DNA of 64,000 nucleotides from Alkalibacterium sp. AK22 (GTDB taxonomy: Bacteria > Bacillota > Bacilli > Lactobacillales > Carnobacteriaceae_A). The notes beneath the pieces are model-generated. The model was given only the letters and a program-made list of their open reading frames with translations, had not been told where the DNA came from and did not search any database. Positions 36,859-44,383 of the stretch are shown piece by piece. The stretch is taken from contig NZ_JANL01000042.1 in assembly GCF_000585255.1 (NCBI RefSeq), forward strand, positions 124,001 through 188,000, given 5' to 3'. The position numbers were made by a program, and so were the translations under genes. Every line of letters begins with the position of its first letter. The stretch's first letter is position 1.

Positions 36859-36992
36859 CCAGCTCAACAAGACCAAACTGGCCAGACCAGTTTGTCCAGC
36901 TTATTTTCATGCCTTTGACTGTGCTTCAACTATGCTTGCCTGCCCACTTAGTGGTATGATGATGTAAACAAGCATAGATGGAGGAATACTAT

Positions 36993-37586
36993 ATGAACCC
37001 GAATTTTTTAAACAACCAGCTGGAGTATACTTACGATAACGGCAAGTGGACAGTAGACGAAGACCGGGTGGAACTGATCACGTCACCCCATACTGACTTA
37101 TGGCAGCGGACCTACTACGGCTTTCAAAATGACAATGCCCCGATGATTCAGATAGGAACCGACAAGCCTTACTTCTCCTTTGTTGCCAAGGTGGAGTTTG
37201 ACTCTAGTCACCGCTTTGACCAGGCGGGCGTCGTCTTGTACCTGGATTCAGACAACTGGATCAAAGGCTCGGTTGAATACGAGAACCAGGACTTCCAGCG
37301 TCTCGGGAGTGTCGTCACTCATAACGGCTACTCTGACTGGGCTACCCAGGATATCGCGGCCTCCATCCAAACGGTCTGGTACCGGTTAAGCAGGAGGGAA
37401 TCAGACTATCAGCTGGAATACAGCTTAGATGGAAAAGATTTCAAGCAGATGCGGATTACTCACTTAGACAAGGGGGCAGACACCATTCAGTTCGGCATCT
37501 ATGCCTGTAGCCCGGAAGACTCGTCTTTTAAGGCCACTTTTTCAGAACTCAGTATCCTGCCCTGCCAGTGGGACGCACATGCTTAA
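36993..37586 (+). CDS. DUF1349 domain protein
   Basis: A 197-residue protein of the DUF1349 family, with a predicted concanavalin-like beta-sandwich fold. Landmarks are PHTDLWQRTYYGFQNDNAP, FSFVAKVEFDSSHRFDQAGV, YLDSDNWIKGSVEYE and IQFGIYACSPEDSSFKATF. The ATG at 36993 has ATGGAGGAA just upstream; an in-frame ATG at 36978 would include that site. There is no signal peptide, so it is cytoplasmic. Such proteins are often near carbohydrate genes, but no substrate can be assigned here. Confidence 0.87.
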   Translation: MNPNFLNNQLEYTYDNGKWTVDEDRVELITSPHTDLWQRTYYGFQNDNAPMIQIGTDKPYFSFVAKVEFDSSHRFDQAGVVLYLDSDNWIKGSVEYENQDFQRLGSVVTHNGYSDWATQDIAASIQTVWYRLSRRESDYQLEYSLDGKDFKQMRITHLDKGADTIQFGIYACSPEDSSFKATFSELSILPCQWDAHA

Positions 37587-37640
37587 TTAAAGGGACAAAC
37601 GCATATATTGCAGCACGAAAAAGTGGAGGAGGGGCTTCCA

Positions 37641-39290
37641 TTGAAACTGACCGACTTTATCGAAACCGTCGATCCGAAAATCCTCGAACGCGGACGGGAC
37701 TACTACATGAACGGACACATCACTAAAGCAGAAAAGACGCTCGATGGCCTGTATATTTTTGCTGTTACAGGCAAGGAGATATACACAGTGACCGTCACCT
37801 TGCATTCCGATGAGGAAACCATTGCTCGGGCTGCCTGTACCTGCCCCTACAAAAAAGGCGGCTACTGCAAGCACCAGGCCGCGGCCTTCTATTTTCTGAG
37901 CGACGAGCAGTCCCCAAGAGGCGCTGCTTTTGACACCCCTCAGGCTGAAGCGCTTTTGAAGAACATGGACAAAAAGGAACTGATCCAGTTGCTGTCTGAC
38001 GTGCTGATCCGCTACCCCAGCGAACGCAACCGGCTGATCCTGAGCCAGACGGACTATACCGATGGCCGCACCGCTAAGCAGATTCAGGGCACCATTCAGG
38101 AACTCATTTCCTGCTACAAGGGGCCGCGCGGCTATATCAACTACTATGACACCATGGAACTGTCTCACGAACTGACAGGCCTACTGGACGGACTGACCCA
38201 TTTTGAGAACACACCGGCCAAACTGGATCTGCTGCTGGACTTTCATACACAAAGTCTGAAGCTGATCCCCCAGGCCGACGATTCAAGCGGGGCCATCGGT
38301 GATCTGCTGATGCTCATCCGGCATGAAATCAAGGATACCCTGGCTAAACTCTCTTTTTCCTCAGCAGAAGACCAGCAGGAAGCCCTGAAGCATCTTGAGG
38401 AAACCCTGAAAGAGGAATTGTATCTGACACATGTGGAACAGGCTGTGTACCTCCTGAAAGCCTGGACCCCTTTTGTGAAGGATCAGATGTCCAAAGGGGC
38501 CTACCTTGCTTTGATTGACCGCCAGCTGCAGCAGCTTAATGGACGCGAAGAGCGCTACTTCGGCAGTCAGCTGCTCCTGACTCAGGCTGAAATCATTAAT
38601 GCCCATGACTCCAAGGACGACTATATCGCCTTTATGGAAAAGCATGCCGGCTGGGAAGAGATCCGGCTGGAGCTTTTAACGTTTCTGCTCAGTAACGATG
38701 ACTGCCTGAATATTATCGAAGTGATCAATCCGGACCCAAACCGTCCCTTCCTTGACCAGGTAGACACGGAGACAGCCAGGATTTTGTATGCCACCTACGA
38801 AAGGATGGGCCAAACGGACCGGCAGATCGCTTTAGGGACCGAGCTGCTGCTGGACGGAGACATCGACTACTATGACAAGGTCAAGCCGCTCGTTTTTGAT
38901 CCGGATGCTTTTTACAGAGAAATAAAAGAAAAGTTGAAAGAGCGGTCGGTGGATATTGCTATTCTGCTCACCTATACTAAGCTTTTAAAAAAGGAACAGG
39001 ACCATGACAGTCTGCTTCAGCTGACCCGGGACAATCCCTACCTGATCGAGTCGGTGGTAGATCTGTTGAAAGGCGACTACGAAGAAGAAACAAGGCTAGT
39101 CTATGTCGAATATCTCCAGGAAGAAGCGAAGCGCGCCTGCAATCGCAAGGATTACCGACAGGTAAGAAAGAAACTGAAAGCGTATGGCGAGCGTTACGGA
39201 AAAGAAGAACGCACTGCCTTGGTCAGACAGCTGAAAAAACGCTACAAGCGCAAGGCTGCTTTTCTGGAAGAACTGAATAGGTTAAAATAA
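37641..39290 (+). CDS. SWIM zinc-finger protein
   Basis: A 549-residue protein beginning KLTDFIETVDPKILERGRDYY, a typical N-terminus of SWIM proteins. The SWIM finger CxC-x7-CxH is CTCPYKKGGYCKH (Cys66, Cys68, Cys76, His78). The remainder is a long helical region with tandem leucine-rich helices resembling the uncharacterised C-terminal part of other bacterial SWIM proteins. No helicase motifs are visible, so it is not the Swi2/Snf2-linked type. TTG at 37641 was chosen because GGAGGAGG lies nine bases before it. Frequent Arg/Lys near the C-terminus suggests nucleic-acid contact. Function unknown. Confidence 0.8.
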   Translation: MKLTDFIETVDPKILERGRDYYMNGHITKAEKTLDGLYIFAVTGKEIYTVTVTLHSDEETIARAACTCPYKKGGYCKHQAAAFYFLSDEQSPRGAAFDTPQAEALLKNMDKKELIQLLSDVLIRYPSERNRLILSQTDYTDGRTAKQIQGTIQELISCYKGPRGYINYYDTMELSHELTGLLDGLTHFENTPAKLDLLLDFHTQSLKLIPQADDSSGAIGDLLMLIRHEIKDTLAKLSFSSAEDQQEALKHLEETLKEELYLTHVEQAVYLLKAWTPFVKDQMSKGAYLALIDRQLQQLNGREERYFGSQLLLTQAEIINAHDSKDDYIAFMEKHAGWEEIRLELLTFLLSNDDCLNIIEVINPDPNRPFLDQVDTETARILYATYERMGQTDRQIALGTELLLDGDIDYYDKVKPLVFDPDAFYREIKEKLKERSVDIAILLTYTKLLKKEQDHDSLLQLTRDNPYLIESVVDLLKGDYEEETRLVYVEYLQEEAKRACNRKDYRQVRKKLKAYGERYGKEERTALVRQLKKRYKRKAAFLEELNRLK

Positions 39291-39359
39291 AGAAACGGGT
39301 CTGACTCATCAGACAGACCAAAGCAGACCAGACAGAAGACAGAGGACGTGGACCAGGTG

Positions 39360-39896
39360 ATGGAGAAAAAATGCCCCTTCTGCGGGGAAGAGACGGTTGA
39401 AGAAGTGAGCGAGGACCACAAGAGAAAAGAGACAAGCTTAAAGTACCAGTGCGAAAGCTGCGGGCAGACGTTCGGTGTGCACCCGACAGACCCGGCGGAC
39501 GCACCGGAAAAGCACTGTGACGGCTTTGCCTTTTCTTACGAAGGCTTTAATGCGGGTTACCGCTCGATTCGCATCGACCAGAGAGACGGCTATGCCGAAT
39601 TGGTCATCAAGCCTGCTTTAAGCGAAATGACGGGGGAGGCTGCCCGTTTCCGAATCATGCTGAGTGAATGGCAGGACATCAAGCAGACCCTGTTTTATGA
39701 CCTGTCTGTTTTGTCTTGGAATGAAGACTATACCGACTACAGCATTCTGGACGGGACCCAGTGGCATCTAAGACTGGAGTTTGACAACCAGCCCACGATC
39801 GAAATATCCGGCTCCAACGCCTATCCTGCTCTCTACCAGGACCTCCAAGCTTTCCTCAAGCCTTATTTTGACCAGGGGGATTTTGAGTTGGACTAG
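39360..39896 (+). CDS. Uncharacterised protein with N-terminal zinc ribbon
   Basis: A 178-residue protein that I do not recognise beyond an N-terminal zinc ribbon: CPFCGEE, then CESCGQTFG about 25 residues later. The remainder is acidic, with aromatic-rich strands (EGFNAGYRSIRIDQRDGYAELVI and DGTQWHLRLEFDNQPTIEISG) ending YFDQGDFELD. ATG at 39360 or GTG at 39348 could be the start; neither has an ideally spaced ribosome binding site. It follows the SWIM gene after 69 bases on the same strand. No enzymatic motif is visible. Confidence 0.7.
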   Translation: MEKKCPFCGEETVEEVSEDHKRKETSLKYQCESCGQTFGVHPTDPADAPEKHCDGFAFSYEGFNAGYRSIRIDQRDGYAELVIKPALSEMTGEAARFRIMLSEWQDIKQTLFYDLSVLSWNEDYTDYSILDGTQWHLRLEFDNQPTIEISGSNAYPALYQDLQAFLKPYFDQGDFELD

Positions 39897-40013
39897 GACG
39901 TGCATCTGACAAAAAGGATCTGGAATTTTTTGATGATATCCTTTTCAGGCCTTTGGTTAAGAGAACATTGCATGAAAAAAGCCATTAGACATTGAAACGA
40001 GGAGAGGGACCTT

Positions 40014-40496
40014 ATGGTTACTAAAACAGATCTTAAGCATCTTAGACGGTGCGTTGACCTGGCCAGAACGGCGGTGGAAAAAGGGGATCAGCCCTTTGGC
40101 TCAGTCCTGGTGTCCAGTGAGGGAAAAGTGCTGGCAGAAGACCACAATCACGTGGCGAGCGGAGACCATACCCAGCACCCGGAGTTTGCCCTGGCACGCT
40201 TTGCAGCAGCCAATTTGACACCAAAAGAGCGAAAAAAGGCCACTGTCTACACTTCAGGCGAACACTGTCCCATGTGCGCAGCTGCCCACGGCTGGGTCGG
40301 CCTGGGCAGAATTGTCTATGCCAGCTCTTCAAAGCAGCTGGTGCAGTGGATGGAAGACATGGGGGCACCCCAATCACCGGTTCGAAACCTCGCGATCGAG
40401 GACCTGATCCGGGATGCAGAGGTCGACGGCCCCGTTCTGGCATTTGCAGAAGAAATAAGGGAGCTGCACCGGCAAGCCTATGAAAAGCAGGGTTAG
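40014..40496 (+). CDS. Nucleoside/nucleobase deaminase family protein
   Basis: A 160-residue member of the CDA/dCMP deaminase fold group. The zinc site is read as HPE (His55, Glu57, in GDHTQHPEFALARF) and HCPMC (Cys85 and Cys88, in SGEHCPMCAAAHGWVG). HAE is the commoner first motif, and Pro in the middle position is a recognised variant. The N-terminal PFGSVLVSSEGKVL strand is typical of guanine/cytosine deaminase-like enzymes. The exact substrate cannot be fixed; it is not TadA by its HPE and HCPMC environment. GAGGAGAGGG precedes the ATG. GC content is higher than in the island that follows. Confidence 0.82.
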   Translation: MVTKTDLKHLRRCVDLARTAVEKGDQPFGSVLVSSEGKVLAEDHNHVASGDHTQHPEFALARFAAANLTPKERKKATVYTSGEHCPMCAAAHGWVGLGRIVYASSSKQLVQWMEDMGAPQSPVRNLAIEDLIRDAEVDGPVLAFAEEIRELHRQAYEKQG

Positions 40497-40859
40497 AGTA
40501 GAGACTCATTTATTCAGTGTACTTATTCTATCGTGAGGTGATTACCGGAAAGTGACGATTGAGTAGGTGGGTTTGGACAATGGTTTATACTTTAGATAGC
40601 CTTACATGTCATCGTATATCTTTTTCTGACGTTATATCTTCATAGATCCAGAAGGCACTAATAATGTTGAGTCCCAGTTTTTCTATAGAGATCGAGCTCT
40701 TTCGCTGATCTTAAATTTGTTAGCCTGCTCAGTGTGTGATAAAGTTGACCTATTAACATGTAAGCAGGTGTCAGGATTCTCTATTGAATGGTCAAACAGG
40801 TAATCATCAGCAACGGCAGATGTGAACAGCACTACACAGCTTAGGAAAGGAGACATAAG
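40497..40859. other. Gene-free stretch between the deaminase and comFB genes
   Basis: About 360 bases, AT-rich, with stops in all frames. An AAAGGAGAC ribosome binding site for comFB lies at the right end. No RNA gene or promoter is convincing. Confidence 0.4.
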
Positions 40860-41126
40860 ATGGTTGAAAATTACATGGAAAGTTTAGTTGACCGTTTGTT
40901 ACCGAGTCTGGTTGAGGAAAACAAGCATATTTTAGCTTGTCAGAAATGCCAGGATGACGTGAAAGCCATAGCCTTAAACAACTTGAAGCCTGTATACGTC
41001 GTCACAGACAAAGGGAGTTTATATGCAAAAACAAAAGAATTTGATCCCCAGTTCCAGGTCGATGTCCAAAAGGAAATCATTCAAGCGATTGACAAGGTCA
41101 TGAGTCATCCGCAGCATGCTCAATAA
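40860..41126 (+). CDS. comFB: ComFB-like late competence protein
   Basis: An 88-residue protein matching the ComFB family: MVENYMESLVDRLLPSLV at the N-terminus, a CQKCQDDVKAIALNNLKPVYVVTDKGSLY core with the CxxC pair, and a helical C-terminus. In Bacillus comFB lies between comFA and comFC, but here no other competence gene is nearby. Its role is unclear even in Bacillus, so naming is by family only. It stands alone at the left edge of the AT-rich island. Confidence 0.8.
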   Translation: MVENYMESLVDRLLPSLVEENKHILACQKCQDDVKAIALNNLKPVYVVTDKGSLYAKTKEFDPQFQVDVQKEIIQAIDKVMSHPQHAQ

Positions 41127-41395
41127 CCCCAAGAGTGCAATGAATAAATACTTAGATATTTAATAGTGGCATCATATTTTTGAGGCAGTAACTGTTTTGG
41201 TTGCTGCTTTTTGTGTTAGTCTAGAAATTACTCACAACCTTTTAAGAGAAAAACCTCGCTGCTTAACTTTCTGACACTGTCAATGCTTAGATTCTACTCA
41301 TAAATAAATGAAAACTAAATTGTTTACAGCGGGTTTATTAGTGGTGCCTTAAATCATATGTTTTATGTTAATATATTCTGTATAGGAGGTGCAAT

Positions 41396-43147
41396 ATGTC
41401 AGATATTCATTCACCAGAGATTTATGAAGTAGATTATTCAGCGAAGGCACTGTCTGCACTTAAACATGATCTTTCAGAAAAATCCAGACAGGCAGAAAAA
41501 TTAATTTTTGAATATCCAACTGTATACATAATTAACCATAAAGAGAATCACGGTATTTCTGTCTATGTAGGAGAGACGGCAAATATTAGTAGAAGAACAA
41601 TACAGCATCTCGGGGAAGATTCTCCTGACAAACAAGATTGGCTAAAAATAAACCGAGCAGAAAATGTCAAAATGTTTGTAGTGGGACATGATTTTTTCAA
41701 CAAATCACTTACTTTGGACATTGAAAACAAGCTGATGCTGTACATGTCCACTCTCGACGGTGTAAAGAATCTTTATAACAGACGATCAAACGACCAAAAT
41801 GATTACTACACATCCGATATGCTCGATGACATTTTTTCTAAAGTCTGGTGTAAATTAAGAGAAAAAAATCGGGAGCTTTTTCCATTAGAACGTTTGGTAA
41901 AGGATTCTGCTTTATTTAAAGCATCACCCTTTCATAAACTGACCAAAGAACAGACTGATGCAAAAGACAAAATACACTTAAAAATACTGGAAGCCTTGAC
42001 CCGTGATATCGATGAACAATTGATATTTGTAGATGGAGCTGCTGGTACGGGTAAGACCGTCTTATTGAGCAGTCTGTTTTATGACTTGTTTAAAGAGGAT
42101 AACGAGTATGATCCAATTTACCGCCAGAAGAAGAATTATTTACTAGTCAACCATGACGAACAGCTGAACGTATATCAGCAGATAATGGAGAAGCTTGGTG
42201 TTCTTAAAAATAACAAACAATCGGTGACTAAGCCTACAAGTTTTATCAATAAAGTATCTCCTGAGGAAAAAGCAGATGTTGTTTTGATAGACGAGGGGCA
42301 TTTACTCCTAACTCAAGGCAAGCAGTCTTATAGGGGCAAGAACCATCTAGAAGACATCCTAAAAAGAGCTAAAGTAGTAATCTTGATTTTTGACAAAAAT
42401 CAGATTCTGACAACCGAGCAGTACTGGGAAGATCACAAACTCATCGCCTATCAGCAAGAAGCACGAGTAAGAGATAACTATATCGAACTGAAAAATCAGA
42501 TCCGTATCAATGCTGAACAGAAAACGATTAACTGGATTAGGACTCTCGTAGATCACCAGCATGTGCTGCCAGTTCCAAACGATTCGCGTTATGATTTAAG
42601 AATAATGGATACACCTGAGGCGCTCAACGATTTGATTGAGGTTAAAGCTAAAGACCAGGAATACGGTCTTTCCAGATTGCTAGCAACCTATGATTGGCCC
42701 TACAGCAGCAATAAGCTGGATTCAAAAAACGAGTATTGGAAAGTGAAAATAGATAATTGGACTAAGCCCTGGAATTTGTTGTCCCACGAGCCAAAAGATA
42801 TTAAGCGAAAAATTAAAGGACTGGCTTGGGCCGAGCAACCTCAAACTATCAACCAGGTCGGTTCGACGTTTACGATCCAAGGATTTGATTTGAATTATGC
42901 AGGAGTCATTATTGGCCCTTCTGTCGTATATAGGAACGGAAAAGTACAGTTCAGGCCATCAAAAAGTGCAAACAAGAAAGCTACTAGAAGAAGAACTCTC
43001 GATGATGGCTCAAAGCAATCCTTTGGCGATACTTTTTTGCGCAATGAGCTAAATGTATTGCTCACAAGAGGGGTAAATGGGCTTTACATTTATGCCGTAG
43101 ATAATGAGTTGAGAGAAGCACTGCTAAAAGCAGATTTAAGATTATAG
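41396..43147 (+). CDS. GIY-YIG nuclease domain fused to DUF2075 ATPase
   Basis: A 583-residue two-domain protein. The N-terminal GIY-YIG-type nuclease region (about 43-115) reads VYIINHKENHGISVYVGETANISRR, with Tyr57, Gly59 and Arg65-66, and a candidate catalytic Glu in TLDIENKLML. The DUF2075 P-loop ATPase/helicase-like domain has Walker A DGAAGTGKT (about 213-221), Walker B VVLIDEGHLL and a later QIRINA. The C-terminal NELNVLLTRGVNGLYIYAVD resembles motif VI of superfamily 1 helicases. It is followed 11 bases later by a MazG-like gene, suggesting one functional unit. The pairing looks defence-like. The ribosome binding site is TAGGAGGTG. Confidence 0.87.
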   Translation: MSDIHSPEIYEVDYSAKALSALKHDLSEKSRQAEKLIFEYPTVYIINHKENHGISVYVGETANISRRTIQHLGEDSPDKQDWLKINRAENVKMFVVGHDFFNKSLTLDIENKLMLYMSTLDGVKNLYNRRSNDQNDYYTSDMLDDIFSKVWCKLREKNRELFPLERLVKDSALFKASPFHKLTKEQTDAKDKIHLKILEALTRDIDEQLIFVDGAAGTGKTVLLSSLFYDLFKEDNEYDPIYRQKKNYLLVNHDEQLNVYQQIMEKLGVLKNNKQSVTKPTSFINKVSPEEKADVVLIDEGHLLLTQGKQSYRGKNHLEDILKRAKVVILIFDKNQILTTEQYWEDHKLIAYQQEARVRDNYIELKNQIRINAEQKTINWIRTLVDHQHVLPVPNDSRYDLRIMDTPEALNDLIEVKAKDQEYGLSRLLATYDWPYSSNKLDSKNEYWKVKIDNWTKPWNLLSHEPKDIKRKIKGLAWAEQPQTINQVGSTFTIQGFDLNYAGVIIGPSVVYRNGKVQFRPSKSANKKATRRRTLDDGSKQSFGDTFLRNELNVLLTRGVNGLYIYAVDNELREALLKADLRL

Positions 43148-43158
43148 GAGATGCAAAC

Positions 43159-43503
43159 ATGGATAGACTTGAAGAAATAGAGAAACAAATCGAACAGTTT
43201 AGAAACGATAGGGACTGGGCCCAATATCACAATCCAAAAGATCTTGCGATTTCTTTATCAATTGAAGTAGCAGAACTTCTTGAAAACTTTCAATGGAAAA
43301 TTAGTGAAGATGCGGTTCAAAAAAATAAAGAAGACATTAAACGAGAGCTAGCGGACGTGCTGATATACAGTATCATGCTCAGCAACGAAATGGATTTAGA
43401 CCTTGAGACAATCATAAAAGAAAAGCTAAAAGAAAATGAAGAGAAATACCCGATAGACAAAAGTAAAGGTTCAAATAGTAAGTATACTGAATTTACCAAT
43501 TAG
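43159..43503 (+). CDS. MazG-like nucleotide pyrophosphohydrolase
   Basis: A 114-residue protein of the all-alpha NTP pyrophosphatase (MazG/RS21-C6) group. Metal-binding motifs are ExxE at Glu36-Glu39 (SIEVAELLENFQW) and ExxD at Glu63-Asp66 (RELADVLIYSIML). RDWAQYHNPKDLA precedes, as in the short dCTPase-like members. Such enzymes hydrolyse NTPs or dNTPs to monophosphates. The start lies 11 bases after the DUF2075 gene, with a TAGGAGATG site, so co-expression is likely. A role in depleting or cleaning nucleotides during phage infection is a hypothesis only. Confidence 0.87.
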   Translation: MDRLEEIEKQIEQFRNDRDWAQYHNPKDLAISLSIEVAELLENFQWKISEDAVQKNKEDIKRELADVLIYSIMLSNEMDLDLETIIKEKLKENEEKYPIDKSKGSNSKYTEFTN

Positions 43504-43770
43504 TCTTGATGCTAACTCAAAATAATATTATTAATCTCACCTCTATCTATAGAACATAAACAATTGTGTAATGAGGTGCCATTGCATAAACATAAATTAA
43601 TAGCGTATCATAGTAATGATGTCATTGCTAAACTGTATTGATCAGTAGCGGGAGCGAATGTTTTCTTGGACATTTTTTAAGAGATTAAAGTGATTGACTT
43701 TCTGTATTATATTAGATTGAGTACGCCAAGGGACACTTTTATTTTTTTCGTTGTACTAAAAGAAATCATT
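43504..43770. other. Gene-free AT-rich stretch next to the IS remnant
   Basis: About 270 bases with no open frame. I looked for CRISPR repeats, spacers or a tracrRNA that might belong to the nearby Cas9 remnant and saw none. It may contain more decayed insertion-sequence DNA. Confidence 0.4.
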
Positions 43771-44025
43771 CTAAATGGCCAAAGACCCTTCATAAGCTGA
43801 ATTGACGAGGGTATAAATTTTATAGGAGATAGCCCTTGTCAAACCGTTGGTTTGCGGCCGTTCAATCTACCTAGACCACCTATAGTGTGCACCACAATCA
43901 GAGTGAACAACTGGCTTTGCATCGAAAGGAAGTGTCTCACGCGCTTGATTAAGCATACTATAAACTAACGCGGCATTTGAACGTGTATTGATTGGCCAAT
44001 TGACCTCTATTCCATCAAAGTAAAG
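43771..44025 (-). pseudogene. Decayed IS3-family (IS150-type) transposase fragment
   Basis: Read on the minus strand, a conceptual translation gives FDGIEVNWPINTRSNAALV, then SMLNQARETLPFDAKPVVHSD, CGAHYRWSR, a stop, and IER, QTNGLTRAIS, VNSAYEGS. This follows the DDE region of IS150-like transposases, with the catalytic Asp in HSD and the usual HSDRG changed to HSDCG. At least two in-frame stops interrupt it. Only the central integrase part remains, with no intact ends. It lies directly downstream of the Cas9 remnant on the same strand. Confidence 0.75.
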
Positions 44026-44106
44026 TGGATTATGCGGTTTTGCATGCTTAGCTAAAGCACCCTCCGCCTCGTGGATGTATTTACAGAACTCTTTGAAGAA
44101 GTTGCT

Positions 44107-44244
44107 TCAAAAGACATTAGCGTTTCGAGTAGCTTCTTCAAAAAGCCTTACACCTGCATCGATAATTTCATTTGTTTCTTTGTTTATGATTCCCCAGCCG
44201 ACACTGGAAACTCCAATATCTAAGCCCAGAACTAAATTACTCAT
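44107..44244 (-). pseudogene. cas9: Cas9 N-terminal remnant (RuvC-I segment), truncated
   Basis: The minus-strand frame starts at ATG 44244 after GGGAGGAAT and encodes 45 residues. It begins MSNLVLGLDIGVSSVGWG, continues IINKETNEIIDAGVRLFEEA and ends TRNANVF before a TGA. This is the RuvC-I start of Cas9, with the nicking-site aspartate at position 9 and the DAGVRLFEEA motif that precedes the bridge helix. About 45 of the usual 1000 to 1400 residues remain; the bridge helix, HNH and PAM-interacting parts are gone. An IS3 transposase remnant follows, probably marking the event that destroyed the gene. No Cas1, Cas2, repeat array or tracrRNA was seen. Confidence 0.85.
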
Positions 44245-44383
44245 TTATATTCCTCCCGACAAATGTAATTTTTTTAATTGTAACATGAAAAGGATTACAA
44301 TATGTCTATCAATTTCACTTTATGCGATATATAAATGGTATACTTTAATTAACTTATACACTATTACAATTGGAGGCATTTAT

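Noticed and set aside
40014-40496. Naming the deaminase tadA
   Set aside because: Its first zinc motif is HPE and its second HCPMC, and surrounding residues differ from the tRNA adenosine deaminase pattern.
40042-40509. 155-codon frame opposite the deaminase gene
   Set aside because: No family features and Pro/Arg-rich composition; it is antisense to a well-supported enzyme.
44075-44383. N-terminal extension of the 792-residue protein
   Set aside because: The extra 103 codons run through the Cas9 remnant on the opposite strand, have no ribosome binding site and look like shadow sequence. ATG 44384 has TTGGAGG.
43504-44383. tracrRNA or CRISPR repeats beside the Cas9 remnant
   Set aside because: I read both flanks on both strands and found no repeated 36-base unit and no anti-repeat-like sequence followed by a terminator.
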